Shown: positions 49,405 to 59,703, numbered from the stretch's first letter. The stretch: 64,000 nucleotides of DNA from Actinoallomurus iriomotensis (GCF_030269445.1 NZ_BSTJ01000003.1:124001-188000); one strand, 5' to 3'. Notes: generated by a model from the letters alone, not told the origin. Translations and numbers: made by a program.

Positions 49405-50784
49405 ATGGCCGTTCTCGCACAAGCCCCCGCATCCGCTCCCGTACGTCCCTGGCCCGCGCTGATCGCGGCGTACGCGGGCGTCTTCCTGACCATCAGCGAC
49501 CTGTTCAAGGTGCTCGTGGCGGTCCCGGCGATCCAGCGGGCCCTGGACGCGTCGCCCGCGGTGGGCCAGTGGATCCTCGCCGGGTTCCAGCTGACGTACG
49601 CGGTGGCGCTGGTGACCGGCGGCCGGCTCGGCGACCGGTACGGCCGGCGGCGGGTCTTCCTCACCGGGATCGCGGTGTTCACCCTCGCCTCCGTCGCCAG
49701 CGGCCTGGCGCCCTCCGCGGGACCGCTCATCGCGGCACGCCTCGTCCAGGGCGTCGGCTCCGCGCTCGCCCTGCCGCAGGCCTTCTCCCTGGTACAGGTG
49801 CTGTTCGCGCCCGAGCGACGGGACCGGCCGTTCGCGGTGATGGGCGCGGTACTGGGCCTGTCGTCCGTGGTCGGCCAGGTCCTCGGCGGCGTGCTCCTGC
49901 AGGCCCTGCCGTGGCGGTCGGTGTTCCTGGTCAACGTGCCGGTCGGACTGGTGATCCTCGTCGCGGCCCGGCGACTCATGCCCGAGTCGCGCGCCGCCGG
50001 GGCCGGGCGGGTCGACGGACCCGGCACGGCACTGCTCAGCGTCGCGCTGGTCCTGCTCGTCCTGCCGCTGATCGAGGGACGCCGGCTCGGCTGGCCGGGC
50101 TGGACCTGGGTGTGCCTGGCCGCCGCGCCGGTCGCCCTCGCGGCGTTCGCGCTCATCGAGCGCCGGGTGCCCGCGCCACTGGTGGACCTGCGGCTGTTCC
50201 GCGACCGGGCGTTCACGCTCGGCGCCGTGACCGTGCTCGCCTGGTACGTGATGGTCAACGCGTTCAACTTCGTCATGGCCCTTGAGCTGCAGGACGGGCT
50301 GCGCCTGTCCGCGATCCGGGCCGCGCTGGCCTTCGTGCCGTTCGCGGTGGCGTTCCTGCTCGGCTCGCTCGCGGCCGGCCGCCTCGCCCCGGTGTTCGGC
50401 CGCAGGCTGCTGGTCGCCGGGGCGCTGGTCGCGGCGGCCGGGTTCGGCGTGCTGCTCGCCGAGACGTACACCACGGTCTCGATCATGGCGGCGACGGTCG
50501 TGCTGGGCGCCGGCATGGGCCTGGTGCAGACGCCACTGCTCAACGTCGCGCTCAAGGGCGTACGGGAGGAGCACGTCGGCACCGCGTCCGGTGTGCTGTC
50601 CACGGCGCAGCAGGTCGGCGGCTCGGTCGGGGTGGCGCTCGTCGGCGTCGTCTACTTCCGCGCCGTGCCGCACGGCTGGGCACACGCGTTCGCCGCCGGG
50701 TGCGGCTTCGGGCTCACCCTCGTGCTGGTCGGCCTCGTCCTGCTCCTGGCCCTCCCCCGCGCGGAGTCGACCGGCAGGGCCTGA
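49405..50784 (+). CDS. MFS exporter (DHA2-like)
   Basis: The 459-residue membrane protein has about 14 hydrophobic segments. The motif A loop is GGRLGDRYGRRRVFL, and motif C reads GLSSVVGQVLGGVLL with LPWRSVFLVNVPVGLVIL, typical of drug:H+ antiporter family 2. It probably exports a toxic or hydrophobic compound. Control by the divergent XRE regulator is likely. Confidence 0.92.
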   Translation: MAVLAQAPASAPVRPWPALIAAYAGVFLTISDLFKVLVAVPAIQRALDASPAVGQWILAGFQLTYAVALVTGGRLGDRYGRRRVFLTGIAVFTLASVASGLAPSAGPLIAARLVQGVGSALALPQAFSLVQVLFAPERRDRPFAVMGAVLGLSSVVGQVLGGVLLQALPWRSVFLVNVPVGLVILVAARRLMPESRAAGAGRVDGPGTALLSVALVLLVLPLIEGRRLGWPGWTWVCLAAAPVALAAFALIERRVPAPLVDLRLFRDRAFTLGAVTVLAWYVMVNAFNFVMALELQDGLRLSAIRAALAFVPFAVAFLLGSLAAGRLAPVFGRRLLVAGALVAAAGFGVLLAETYTTVSIMAATVVLGAGMGLVQTPLLNVALKGVREEHVGTASGVLSTAQQVGGSVGVALVGVVYFRAVPHGWAHAFAAGCGFGLTLVLVGLVLLLALPRAESTGRA

Positions 50785-50803
50785 ACACGGGCCGGCTCGC
50801 TCG

Positions 50804-51196
50804 TCACCTGACTCGGCGCGTCCGCGGGATCCGCCGTCCGCCGTGCGCGCGTCTGACCGCGACGAGCACGATCAGCCAGACCGGGAAGGCGAACTTGAAG
50901 TGACCGGCCACCGCCACGCCCGCCAGGACCACGGTCGCGAGCGCGGCCACGCCCGCCAGCCCGATCCATCGCATCCGCGCCGCCGACCAGGCCGCCTCGC
51001 CTGGTGCGGCCGCCACCGGCAGGTCGGCGGTCAGCGCACGCAGGTCGCCGAGGGTCCGAGCCGAGGTCGCCGCCGTGCTCCGCTCGTCGAACTCCTCCAT
51101 GGTGAGCCGCCCCTGCGCGTAGTGCTCGCGCAGGAGGTCCAGGACCTCGTCACGGTCGCGGTCGGCGGCCCGAAGCGCGTCGTTCATGCCCTCCAT
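50804..51196 (-). CDS. DUF1707 domain membrane protein
   Basis: The product is up to 130 residues (ATG 51196; ATG 51187 is possible). The N-terminal DUF1707 motif reads ALRAADRDRDEVLDLLREHY and AQGRLTMEEFDERSTAATSA. Two hydrophobic segments follow (MRWIGLAGVAALATVVLAGV and FAFPVWLIVLVAV), then an Arg-rich tail. DUF1707 proteins are common in actinobacterial membranes and of unknown function. Confidence 0.87.
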   Translation of the reverse strand: MEGMNDALRAADRDRDEVLDLLREHYAQGRLTMEEFDERSTAATSARTLGDLRALTADLPVAAAPGEAAWSAARMRWIGLAGVAALATVVLAGVAVAGHFKFAFPVWLIVLVAVRRAHGGRRIPRTRRVR

Positions 51197-51268
51197 CCAA
51201 CCCCGCGGCGCGCGGCGGCGTCATCGACCGCTCGGTGGGAAAAGTCCTCCACCGTGGGGTGGAGCGGC

Positions 51269-51817
51269 TCAGCCGACCGGGTTGGCCCCGCGCAGCATCG
51301 TGAGGTGTTCGCGCAGCGCCGGCAGGGCGGTACGGGCGAGGGCGATCACCGCGGGCGACGAGCCGCCGCGCACCTCCTCCTCCGTGCGGGCCAGGGCCTT
51401 CACGTGGGCGTCGATCACCACGTTCACGAAGTCGCGGTCGAACCGGCTGCCCGTCTCCTTCTCCAGCCGCTGGGCGACCGCGAACTGTCCGGCGCGCCGG
51501 CTCCGGGGCAGGCCGGCGCCCAGTGCGTTCGCCACGTGAAGCAGTTTCGCGTCCAGCGCCGCATGCTCGGCGGCGAGCACGCGGCCGGCGTGCCGTACGG
51601 CGGCGGTGACGCCCTTGCGCTGGGCGAGCCCGCCGTACTGGACGTCCGCGAGGTCGTCCTGGTGAGTGGCCGTCAGCCAGGCGCGGTCGGCGTCCGACGC
51701 CGGGGCGTCCGCCGGGACCGTGACGGCCGCCTCGCGTCCGGTACGGCTCGTGCCGCACGCGCCCAGCACGCCCAGCACGAGCGCCATGGCCATCGTCGAG
51801 TGCACGGGACGTGCCAC
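51269..51817 (-). CDS. DUF4142 putative lipoprotein
   Basis: The 182-residue protein has a signal peptide ending in the lipobox VLGAC (Cys near residue 21). A four-helix DUF4142 domain follows: DDLADVQYGGLAQRKGVTAA, VLAAEHAALDAKLLHVANAL, FDRDFVNVVIDAHVKALART and LPALREHLTMLRG. DUF4142 resembles ferritin-like and transketolase-unrelated helical proteins of the cell surface. Function is unknown. Confidence 0.8.
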   Translation of the reverse strand: MARPVHSTMAMALVLGVLGACGTSRTGREAAVTVPADAPASDADRAWLTATHQDDLADVQYGGLAQRKGVTAAVRHAGRVLAAEHAALDAKLLHVANALGAGLPRSRRAGQFAVAQRLEKETGSRFDRDFVNVVIDAHVKALARTEEEVRGGSSPAVIALARTALPALREHLTMLRGANPVG

Positions 51818-51966
51818 GGAGCCTCCCCCCTCTCACCGGCGGCCTCCCGCCGGTGTCCCCTCCCCCGCCGGTGCCCGTTCTCGGCGACCGGCAATCACCG
51901 AGATCCACTCAGACCGCGGTGAACGGCTACGCTGGTACGGGCTCAGCGCACCAGAGGAGAGAGCCG

Positions 51967-52134
51967 TTGAGTGGTCTCGTCACACTGGCACTGCTGGCGA
52001 TCCTGGGAGCGTTCATCGTGACCAGGATCATGCGTCGCATCGGCTTGGGCATGTCACGCAACAGCACGTTCGGGTTCATGTTCGCGTTCGTCGTGCTCGT
52101 GCTGATGCTCTGGGGTCAGTCCTTCCGTTCCTGA
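51967..52134 (+). CDS. 55-residue membrane protein with TTG start
   Basis: TTG 51967 is the only in-frame start with a good ribosome-binding site (AGAGGAGAG, 5 bases upstream). The product has two transmembrane segments, GLVTLALLAILGAFIVTRI and TFGFMFAFVVLVLMLWG. They are joined by a basic loop, MRRIGLGMSRNS, which should lie in the cytosol. I do not recognise a named family. The coherent topology supports it as real. Confidence 0.65.
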   Translation: MSGLVTLALLAILGAFIVTRIMRRIGLGMSRNSTFGFMFAFVVLVLMLWGQSFRS

Positions 52135-52212
52135 TTCGCTCGAACTCCCGGCGCGCCGGGCGCGTCATATCCGATGCCCAGTCCCGGTACCGCCCATGGG
52201 AGGCGACGATCC

Positions 52213-52857
52213 GTGCTCCACTCCAGGTCACAGGCGCACAGCACGAACACGGCCTGTCACCTGCGTCGTCTCGTGGACTTCGCCGAACCCCGTCCCGATG
52301 ACGTCTGCCTCGACGTCTCCGGCGTCTCCGGCCTGGCCTCGGCGATCCGGCCGTGGGTGGGCGAGCTCACCAGTGCCGCCGAGGGGTCGCTGCCGTCCGG
52401 CAGCTTCACGCTGGTCGTCGCCCCGCTCGGGCACGCCCGCGGTGACCAGGTGAGGCTGGTACGTGACCTGTTCCGGGTCTGCCGCGGCCGGCTGGTGCTC
52501 GCCGACCTCGTCCGTACGCGCGCCGGCGACGGCGACCACATCGAGCGGCTGCGCGACCCGGACCGGACGAAGATGCGTACCTTCCGCGAGCTGCTCGACC
52601 TGGTCGAACGCGCCGGCGGGCAGACCCGCCGGATGGACGTGTTCACCGTCGAGCGGCCGATCGAACCCTGGCTGGCCGGGGCACGCGACCCCGACCGCAT
52701 CCGCCGGGAGCTCACCGCCGAGATCGACGGCGGCCCGCGGACCGGCGCGCGCCCGCGACTGATCGGCACCGAGCTGTGGTTCACCCAGTCGTGGGCGTAC
52801 TTCGCGGTGGATCCTGACCGGCCTCCAGGCCGGCGACGAGCACGGCCGCGCCGCTGA
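52213..52857 (+). CDS. degenerate methyltransferase-like protein
   Basis: GTG 52213 is 9 bases after GGGAGG; the product is 214 residues. [20 protein letters not shown] looks like the start of a SAM methyltransferase domain (usually LDVGAGTG). It continues [12 protein letters not shown], so the Gly-rich SAM loop is lost. Later parts ([40 protein letters not shown]) match the C-terminal half of UbiE-type methyltransferases. It probably lacks catalysis. The 3' end overlaps the converging dehydrogenase by 77 bp. Confidence 0.6.
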   Translation: MLHSRSQAHSTNTACHLRRLVDFAEPRPDDVCLDVSGVSGLASAIRPWVGELTSAAEGSLPSGSFTLVVAPLGHARGDQVRLVRDLFRVCRGRLVLADLVRTRAGDGDHIERLRDPDRTKMRTFRELLDLVERAGGQTRRMDVFTVERPIEPWLAGARDPDRIRRELTAEIDGGPRTGARPRLIGTELWFTQSWAYFAVDPDRPPGRRRARPRR

Positions 52858-53818
52858 CGCGGTCGCCGGCCAGGTCCGCCAGCGCCTGGTCGGCCTGGTC
52901 GAGGGCGTACGGCGTGACGGTCACCTCCAGCCCCAGCCGGTCGGCGAGCCGGAGGAACTCCTCGCCGTCCGCGCGGGTGTTGGAGGTCACGCTGCGCAGC
53001 TGCCGCTCCTGGAACAGGTCGTCCTGGTACTCCAGGATCGGCACGTCGGTGAGGTGGATGCCGGCGATGGCGAGCGTGCCGCCGCGGTCGAGACGCCGCA
53101 GGGCGGCCGGCACCAGCTCCCCGGCCGGCGCGAAGATGATCGCCGAGTCGAGCGGCTCCGGGGCGGGGTCGAAGGAGTCCTGCGCCGAGTCCGCGCCGAG
53201 CCGCAGCGCCAGCTCACGCGCCGCCTTCGCCCGGGTGAACACGTGCACGCGGGCGCCCTCGGCCAGCGCGATCTGCGCGGCGAGGTGCGCCGAACCGCCG
53301 AACCCCCAGATGCCGAGCCGCCCGCCCGGTGGGAGCGCGGAGCGCCGCAGCGCCCGGTAGCCGATGATCCCGGCGCACAGCAGGGGCGCGACCTCGACGT
53401 CCGGCCGGTCGCCGGGCAGGGCGTAGACGTAGGCCTCGGGCGCGACGGCGTACTCGGCGTATCCGCCGTCGGCGTCCCAGCCGGTGTAGAGCGACGAGGG
53501 ACAGAGGTTCTCGGCGCCGCGGCGGCAGTAGGCGCACATGCCGCACGTATGACGCAGCCACGCGACGCCGACCCGCTCACCCGGCGCGAACCGGTGACCC
53601 TGCCGGACCACCTCGCCGACGATCTCGTGTCCGGGCGTGACCTGCGGCAGGTGCGGCGGCAGGTCGCCCTCGGCCACGTGCAGGTCCGTACGGCACACGC
53701 CGCAGGCGCGCACCCGTACCAGGACCTCCTCCGGCCCCGGTTCGGGGATCTCACGCGTCACCGCCTCGATCGGCCCGGTCTCGATCGGGCCGGGCCTGGT
53801 GACCTCCCACGCCAGCAC
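52781..53818 (-). CDS. zinc-dependent alcohol dehydrogenase
   Basis: From GTG 53818 the enzyme has 345 residues. The catalytic zinc ligands are in [10 protein letters not shown] and [10 protein letters not shown], and the structural zinc Cys set in [15 protein letters not shown]. The cofactor fold is [40 protein letters not shown] is typical of the MDR-type zinc alcohol dehydrogenases. It oxidises or reduces alcohols and aldehydes with NAD(P). The reading frame extends far upstream, through the antisense of the next gene, so GTG 53818 is chosen from homology. Confidence 0.9.
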   Translation of the reverse strand: MLAWEVTRPGPIETGPIEAVTREIPEPGPEEVLVRVRACGVCRTDLHVAEGDLPPHLPQVTPGHEIVGEVVRQGHRFAPGERVGVAWLRHTCGMCAYCRRGAENLCPSSLYTGWDADGGYAEYAVAPEAYVYALPGDRPDVEVAPLLCAGIIGYRALRRSALPPGGRLGIWGFGGSAHLAAQIALAEGARVHVFTRAKAARELALRLGADSAQDSFDPAPEPLDSAIIFAPAGELVPAALRRLDRGGTLAIAGIHLTDVPILEYQDDLFQERQLRSVTSNTRADGEEFLRLADRLGLEVTVTPYALDQADQALADLAGDRVSGAAVLVAGLEAGQDPPRSTPTTG

Positions 53819-53865
53819 GTCTTCAGCGTACGACCCGCGCCCCGGCGCGGCCCGGAACCCGGCGG

Positions 53866-56106
53866 TCAGGACTTCAGCGGGATCTCGAACCAGACCGCCT
53901 TGCCGTCGTTGGTGGGCCGTGATCCCCAGCGGGCGGCGAGCTGGTCGACGAGGTACAGGCCGCGGCCGCCCTCGTCGGTCTCGCCCGCGCTGCGGATGCG
54001 CGGCAGGCGCATGTCCTTGTCGAGGACCTCGACCCACACCGAGCGCTCGCCGCGGCGCAGCCGGAGCGTGAAATCCTTGGTCGGCGGCTCGGGCCGGCCG
54101 AGCTCGGGGAGCTTGTCGTCCCACGGATCGTCGAAGCCCGCCGGGCCGTCGAGGCCGAGCGCGCCCTCGAGGACCAGTTCCCGGCGCGGGGCCGGTGTGT
54201 TGGCGGCGTGCAGGACGACGTTGGTGACGACCTCGGAGACCAGCAGGCAGGCGAGCTCGGCCTGTTCGTCCAGCATCCCCCAGTTGGCGAACGTCTCGGC
54301 GGCCATGCGCCGGGCCTCGGAGACCATGATGGGCTCGGCCTGGAAGGTGCGCTGTTCGACCTGGAGGCGTACCGGGTTGGTGCGCACGACCACGATCGCG
54401 ACGTCGTCGTCGATGTCGCCGGGCACCGCCTCGAACGCCGCGTTGGCGATCGCCTCGACGTCCTTGCGGTCGGCCCGGCGCACGGACTCGCGCAGCATCT
54501 CGCGCGCCTGCTCGCGGGTGTAGTGCTCGCCGTCGTCCTTCGGCCGGCGCTCGATCAGCCCGTCGGTGTAGAGCACGAGCGTGGTGCCGGGGGGCAGCTC
54601 GCGCGTCTCCTCCTCGTACAGGATCTCGCCGCCGAGGCCGGGCTCGCGCACGCCGAGCATGGCGCCCTTGCCGACCGCCTCCATGTCGATGACCTCGCCG
54701 TCGATCAGCAGCAGCGGCGGCTCGTGCCCGGCGTTGGCGAAGGACAGGATGCGCGACCAGGCGTCGTAGACGAAGTAGGTGCACGACACGAGCGGGTGGC
54801 GCCGCTCGGCCGTGTCGGCCGGCTCGCCGTAGCCGCCGGGCCCGACCATCGTGCGGACCCATTCGTCCAGCTTCATCAGGATGTCGGCGGGCGGCTTGTC
54901 GTCCTGGGCGAAGGCGCGCAGCGCGGCGCGGAGCTGCCCCATCACGGCGGCGGCGCGGGCACCCCGGCCCTCCACGTCGCCGATGACCAGGCCGACCCGG
55001 CCCGCGGAAAGCGGGATGACGTCGTACCAGTCGCCCCCGACCTGGGTCTGGATGCCCTGGCCGTGCGACTCCAGCGGGCGGGCCGGCTCGTAGCGCCAGG
55101 CGATCTCCAGCCCGTCGAGGTGCGGCGGGCGGTCGCCGGGCAGCAGGTTCTTCTGGAACGCCAGAGCCGTCTCGCGCTCCTCCTCGAACAGCATGGCGTT
55201 GTCGATGGCGAGCGCGACCCGGCTGGCGATCGCGCCGACCAGGTCGCGGTCGAAGCCGTCGTAGTGCGGGTCGGGCCGCCGGCTGATGCTCGACAGGGCC
55301 AGGCTCATCACGCCGAGCACCTCGCCACGCGCCAGCAGCGGCGCCGCGATCACCGACGTGATGCCCAGGTCGTCGCCGAGCTGCTTGCTCGCGGCGCTGG
55401 GCGCCGTCATGCGCTCGGCCACGACGTCCTCGACGACGACCGCGTCGCGACGGGCGAGGGCCTTGGCGCAGAAGTGGCCGGGCGGGTAGGCGACCGTCTC
55501 GCCGACCTCGGCCCACGTGCCCGGCGGCGGATTCCACTCGCCGCCGTGCCGTGAGACACGGCGGATGAGCTTCTCGCCGCCGTACAGGTCGATGAAGCAG
55601 TGGTCGGCGAACTGCGGCACGAGGGTGTCGGCGACCCGGCGCAGGGTCTGCTGGAGCTCCAACGACGCGGCCAGGCGCTCACCGATGCGCTCGAGCAGGC
55701 CGTAGCGGTCCTGGTCGCGCTGGTTGCTGCGCAGGGCCTCGCGCGCGAAGATCACGATGCCTTCGACGGCGCCGGAGGGATGACGCAGCGGCACGGCGTA
55801 CGCGCGCGTGTAGACGGTGCTGCCGTCCGCGCGCAGGTTGCAGAACGTGCCTTCCCAGACCGCGCCCTTCAGGACGTGACGGGCCAGATCCCTGGCCTGG
55901 TCGTGGTCCTCCTCGGCGATGCCGAGCGACAGGATCGACCGCCCGATGTACTCCGAGCCGCCGAAACCCAGCAGCTTCTCGGTGAAGGCGTTGCAGTAGA
56001 TGACGTTGCTGTAACGATCACAGACGATGACCGCCATGTCCGCCTGGCCGAGCACCGTCTCGGGCGGCAGCAGCGGGTCCACGGGTGGTTCACCCCAGCG
56101 CTTCAT
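53866..56106 (-). CDS. PAS-GAF-SpoIIE phosphatase with HATPase domain
   Basis: The 746-residue regulator has four domains: PAS (about 15-125; [20 protein letters not shown]), GAF (about 140-310; LADTL region and [19 protein letters not shown]), SpoIIE/PP2C phosphatase (about 340-555; [34 protein letters not shown]), and an anti-sigma-type HATPase (about 580-740; [31 protein letters not shown]). It probably dephosphorylates an anti-sigma antagonist and may act as a kinase in a stress sigma-factor switch. No sigma factor is adjacent. Confidence 0.92.
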   Translation of the reverse strand: MKRWGEPPVDPLLPPETVLGQADMAVIVCDRYSNVIYCNAFTEKLLGFGGSEYIGRSILSLGIAEEDHDQARDLARHVLKGAVWEGTFCNLRADGSTVYTRAYAVPLRHPSGAVEGIVIFAREALRSNQRDQDRYGLLERIGERLAASLELQQTLRRVADTLVPQFADHCFIDLYGGEKLIRRVSRHGGEWNPPPGTWAEVGETVAYPPGHFCAKALARRDAVVVEDVVAERMTAPSAASKQLGDDLGITSVIAAPLLARGEVLGVMSLALSSISRRPDPHYDGFDRDLVGAIASRVALAIDNAMLFEEERETALAFQKNLLPGDRPPHLDGLEIAWRYEPARPLESHGQGIQTQVGGDWYDVIPLSAGRVGLVIGDVEGRGARAAAVMGQLRAALRAFAQDDKPPADILMKLDEWVRTMVGPGGYGEPADTAERRHPLVSCTYFVYDAWSRILSFANAGHEPPLLLIDGEVIDMEAVGKGAMLGVREPGLGGEILYEEETRELPPGTTLVLYTDGLIERRPKDDGEHYTREQAREMLRESVRRADRKDVEAIANAAFEAVPGDIDDDVAIVVVRTNPVRLQVEQRTFQAEPIMVSEARRMAAETFANWGMLDEQAELACLLVSEVVTNVVLHAANTPAPRRELVLEGALGLDGPAGFDDPWDDKLPELGRPEPPTKDFTLRLRRGERSVWVEVLDKDMRLPRIRSAGETDEGGRGLYLVDQLAARWGSRPTNDGKAVWFEIPLKS

Positions 56107-56184
56107 ACGCCCGCCACCTCGCCATTGCCGTCCCCTTCCCTATTGAACGACGGACGACGGCCCGGGACACGTGGAATGGGCAAC

Positions 56185-56889
56185 TCAGCGCTTTGAGACG
56201 AAGACGTGGGAGGCGATACGGCTGGGGAGCTCGGTCGAGGGGCTGTCGGATTCATCGTCGCGCGTCACCCTGACACCGTCGTCGCCTGCGGCAAGCGTCA
56301 CCTCACGTCCCGGTTGTATCCCAACCTGCTTGAGTCTAAGCATCAGTGCGGTGTCGCTTTGCACCTGCTCGCTGATGCGCCGGACCACGACGGGGGTGCC
56401 GGTGGCCGTCGCGACGTCGGTCATGACCGCGAGCGGTTCACCCGGCGGCGCCTCGGGCACGTCGGCGCCGAGTTCGTTCAGGCCGGGAATCGGGTTGCCG
56501 TGCGGGCACGTCGAAGGGTCTCCGAGCAGGTCGACCAGCCGCCGCTCGACCGACTCGGACATGACGTGTTCCCAGCGGCAGGCCTCGACGTGGACCTCTT
56601 CCCACGGGAGACCGATGACGTTGACGAGAAGGCATTCGGCGAGCCGGTGCTTGCGCATCACCCGGACCGCGAGGGAGCGGCCGGTTTCGGTCAGGTCGAG
56701 ATGCCGATCACCCTCTACTCTCACCAGCCCGTCGCGCTCCATGCGCGCCACCGTCTGGCTCACCGTCGGGCCGCTCTGCGACAACCGCTCGGCGATTCGG
56801 GCTCGAAGCGGCACGATGCCTTCCTCTTCGAGCTCGAAGATCGTCCGGAGATACATCTCCGTCGTGTCGATCAAGCCGTGTGCGGTCAA
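56185..56889 (-). CDS. DtxR/IdeR-like metal-dependent repressor
   Basis: TTG 56889, 6 bases after GGAGG, gives 234 residues beginning (M)[20 protein letters not shown]. The winged helix is [20 protein letters not shown], and the metal-binding helices [13 protein letters not shown] and [26 protein letters not shown] is the loop before the C-terminal SH3-like domain. This layout is typical of IdeR/DtxR iron sensors, which repress iron uptake when Fe(II) is bound. Targets in the window are not evident. Confidence 0.9.
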   Translation of the reverse strand: MTAHGLIDTTEMYLRTIFELEEEGIVPLRARIAERLSQSGPTVSQTVARMERDGLVRVEGDRHLDLTETGRSLAVRVMRKHRLAECLLVNVIGLPWEEVHVEACRWEHVMSESVERRLVDLLGDPSTCPHGNPIPGLNELGADVPEAPPGEPLAVMTDVATATGTPVVVRRISEQVQSDTALMLRLKQVGIQPGREVTLAAGDDGVRVTRDDESDSPSTELPSRIASHVFVSKR

Positions 56890-57052
56890 GGTTTTCCTCC
56901 AGTTCGCTCCTGATGCTACGGCCGATCGCGACTCTGCGGGGAGCAGGCGACGGCAAGAGCGATCCTTATCTGTTCATATACCCGAACGTGAACCGCCGAT
57001 GTGGTCTTCCCGCGACCGGGAAGAGCCTTCTTGACGATAGGTTGGAGCCGTC

Positions 57053-57700
57053 ATGCCACGTTTCGAGGGGGCGGGACGCTGGGTCCCGCCGGGGGCCGGG
57101 CTCGACGGCCTGCGCCGCGCCGCGCAGGGTTGCGAGGGCTGTGACCTGTACGAGAACGCCACGCAGACCGTCTTCAGCTCCGGCTCGGCGTCGGCACGGG
57201 TCGTGCTCATCGGCGAGCAGCCCGGCGACCAGGAGGACCGCCAGGGCGCCCCGTTCGTCGGCCCGGCCGGGAAACTGCTGGACAAGGCGCTGGCCGACGC
57301 CGGGATCGACCGCTCCGACGCGTACGTCACGAACGCCGTCAAGCACTTCCGGTTCAAGCAGGAGGGGCCGGGCAAGCGGCGCATCCACCAGACGCCGGAC
57401 GCGGCCCAGATGACGGCCTGCCGCCCGTGGCTCGCCGCGGAGCTGCACATCATCGACCCCGACGTCATCGTGCTGCTCGGCGCGACCGCGGCCAAGGCCC
57501 TGCTCGGCCCGTCGTTCCGCGTCACCCGCCAGCGCGGCCGGCTCATCCCCCGGCCGCCCATCGACGACGAGACCTCCCGGCAGAACGCCTGCTACGTCGC
57601 GACCGTGCACCCGTCGGCGGTGCTGCGGGCCGACGACCGCGACTCCGCGTACGCCGGGCTGGTCTCGGACCTGAAGGTCGCCGCCGAGGTGCTGGGCTGA
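57053..57700 (+). CDS. udgX: UdgX-type uracil-DNA glycosylase
   Basis: The 215-residue protein has the 4Fe-4S UDG pattern: CEGCDLYENATQTVFSSG, motif A GEQPGDQEDRQGAPFVGPAG, motif B TVHPSAVLR, and Cys at ACRPWL and NACYV. KRRIHQTP is the UdgX-specific loop whose His forms a covalent bond to the abasic site after uracil removal. This is known for the mycobacterial family, and here the loop is complete. It likely acts in uracil repair or marks uracil DNA by tight covalent binding. Confidence 0.92.
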   Translation: MPRFEGAGRWVPPGAGLDGLRRAAQGCEGCDLYENATQTVFSSGSASARVVLIGEQPGDQEDRQGAPFVGPAGKLLDKALADAGIDRSDAYVTNAVKHFRFKQEGPGKRRIHQTPDAAQMTACRPWLAAELHIIDPDVIVLLGATAAKALLGPSFRVTRQRGRLIPRPPIDDETSRQNACYVATVHPSAVLRADDRDSAYAGLVSDLKVAAEVLG

Positions 57701-57715
57701 CCCTCGCGCGGACTC

Positions 57716-59077
57716 TTACGGCCGCTCGTCCGCCGGGCCGCGCAGGGTGGCGGTGTAGCGGCGGAACGACGGCACCGCGAGCCCCGCGACGACCACCAGG
57801 CCCGCGCACACCAGTCCTCCCCCGGTCCACGACGCCGTCGCGCCGGCGATCGAGGCGGTGACGCCGGCGCGCAGGTCGCCCAGGCGCGGCCCGCCCGCCA
57901 CGACGACGGTGAACACCCCCTGCAACCGCCCGCGCATCTCGTCGGGGGCGTACGTCTGCAGGATCGTCTGCCGGAACACCGCCGAGACCAGGTCGGCGGC
58001 GCCGCCGACGGCCAGCAGCAGCACCGCGAGCCACAGCGAGCCCGCCAGGCCCGAGGCCGCCACGGCCAGGCCCCACACCACGATGACCGCGATGAGGGCG
58101 ATGCCCTGCCGCTGGATCCGGCCGATCCACCCGGACACCAGACCGCCGATCACGGCGCCGATGGCGATCGCCGCGACGAGCCAGCCGACCGCCTCCTCAC
58201 CGCCGAAGCGTGTCTCCGCGACCTCGGGGAACAGGGCACGGGGCATCGCGACGCCCATCGCGATGATGTCCACGACGAACGACATCATCAGCACCGGCCG
58301 GGTGATCAGGAACCGCAGCCCCTCGACGACCGAGCGGAACCCGGGCCGCCGGATCTCGCCACCGATCGGCGGCAGCGCGGGCAGCCGCACCGCGGCGTAC
58401 AGCCCGACGGTGAACAGCACCGCGTCGATCCCGTACGCGACCGCGTACCCGCCGTGCCCGATCACCACGCCCGCCAGGACCGGGCCGATGAACGTGGCCA
58501 CCTGCGAGGCGGTGAAGTTCAGCGTGTTGGCGGCGGGCACCAGGCTCACCGGGAGCAGACGCGGGATCACGGCACCGCGCGTGGGCGAGCTGACCGCGAA
58601 GCCGACCGCCTGGACGACGACCAGCCCGATGATCAGTGCGACGCTGTCGACGTGCAGGAAGGACTGCACGAGAAGGCCGAGGGTGGCCGCCCACGTCACG
58701 AGCGACGCCATGATCAGCAGCCTGCGGCGGTCCATCATGTCCGCGACCGCCCCGCCCCACAGCCCGAAGACGATGAGCGGCACGAGGTTGGCCGGCCCGA
58801 GCAGCCCCACCCACAGCGAGGACTTGGTCAGGTCGTAGACCTGCACCGAGATCGCCACGGAGGTGAGCTGGAAGCCGGTGAAGGACACCGCCTGCCCGAT
58901 CCACAGCCGGCGGAACGGCGGCTCGCTGAGCGGGCGGGTGTCGATGGCGGCCCGCCGCACGAGGCTCCGGGCGCGCCGGGACCACGAGGGAGGTGTCTCT
59001 TCGGATGCTTCGGGTGACGCCGTAGCGGGGGATGACTGGGGGTCAGCGCTCAAGGACTCAGTCTCTCTACCGCCCAT
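57716..59077 (-). CDS. MFS transporter (EntS-like)
   Basis: The 453-residue protein has about 12 transmembrane segments after a long polar N-terminus rich in Ser and Pro. Motifs are FRRLWIGQAVSFTGFQLTSV, the loop AVADMMDRRRLLIMASLV, and AVGFAVSSPTRGAVIPRLLP, typical of EntS/MFS_3 exporters. ATG 59077 overlaps the pdxH end by 28 bases; TTG 59053, overlapping the stop as TTGA, is an alternative. The export substrate is unknown. Confidence 0.88.
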   Translation of the reverse strand: MGGRETESLSADPQSSPATASPEASEETPPSWSRRARSLVRRAAIDTRPLSEPPFRRLWIGQAVSFTGFQLTSVAISVQVYDLTKSSLWVGLLGPANLVPLIVFGLWGGAVADMMDRRRLLIMASLVTWAATLGLLVQSFLHVDSVALIIGLVVVQAVGFAVSSPTRGAVIPRLLPVSLVPAANTLNFTASQVATFIGPVLAGVVIGHGGYAVAYGIDAVLFTVGLYAAVRLPALPPIGGEIRRPGFRSVVEGLRFLITRPVLMMSFVVDIIAMGVAMPRALFPEVAETRFGGEEAVGWLVAAIAIGAVIGGLVSGWIGRIQRQGIALIAVIVVWGLAVAASGLAGSLWLAVLLLAVGGAADLVSAVFRQTILQTYAPDEMRGRLQGVFTVVVAGGPRLGDLRAGVTASIAGATASWTGGGLVCAGLVVVAGLAVPSFRRYTATLRGPADERP

Positions 59078-59703
59078 TTGTCCGGTTCATGCACATCGGG
59101 ACGACGGTATCGCAGGCGGTCGTGCATGCGGTTCGGCCGCCCCTGCCAGAACTCCACGCTCACCGGTACGACGCGGTAGCCGCCCCAGAAGTCCGGCAGC
59201 GGCACCTCGCCCGGCCAGCGGCGGGCCAGCTCGGCGTACCGGCTCTCCAGCTCCTCGCGGGTGACCACCGCGGACTGGTGCTCGCTCGCCCACGCTCCGA
59301 GCTGGGAGCCGTGCGGCCGGGTGTGGAAGTAGGCCGCGGACGCCTCGCGGGACAGCCGTTCGGCGGTGCCCTCGACGATCACCTGCCGGTGTACCGCGTG
59401 CCAGGGGAAGACCAGGGACACCCGGGGGTTCTCGGCGATGGTCCGCGCCTTGCGGGATCCATGGTTCGTGAAGAAACGAAAATCTTCTGGGCCGTACCCC
59501 TTGAGCAACACCGTGCGGGCGCTGGGCGTACCGTCGGCGGTGGCCGTGGAGAGGATCATGGCGTTGGGCTCGGGCAACTCGGCCGCGACGGCGTCGGCGA
59601 ACCAGACGTCGAACTGGCTCAGCGGGTCGGCGGCGAGGTCGCGCTCGTCCAGCCGGGCGTCCCTGTAGGACTTCCGGAGGTCGGCGGGGTCGGTTGGCTC
59701 CAC
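59050..59703 (-). CDS. pdxH: pyridoxamine 5'-phosphate oxidase
   Basis: PdxH makes pyridoxal phosphate with FMN and oxygen. The 217-residue protein from GTG 59703 has the full series: LRKSYRDARLDERDLAADPL, MILSTATADGTPSARTVLLK, GYGPEDFRFFTNHGSRKART, FPWHAVHRQVIVEGTAERLS and the C-terminal FWQGRPNRMHDRLRYRR ending in ERLSP. It is divergent from citrate synthase. Confidence 0.95.
   Translation of the reverse strand: MEPTDPADLRKSYRDARLDERDLAADPLSQFDVWFADAVAAELPEPNAMILSTATADGTPSARTVLLKGYGPEDFRFFTNHGSRKARTIAENPRVSLVFPWHAVHRQVIVEGTAERLSREASAAYFHTRPHGSQLGAWASEHQSAVVTREELESRYAELARRWPGEVPLPDFWGGYRVVPVSVEFWQGRPNRMHDRLRYRRPDVHEPDKWAVERLSP

Noticed and set aside
53818-55537. Upstream extension of the alcohol dehydrogenase frame to 55537
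   Set aside because: Arg/Gly/Pro-rich translation in a shifted frame of the SpoIIE-type gene; the dehydrogenase domain begins at GTG 53818.
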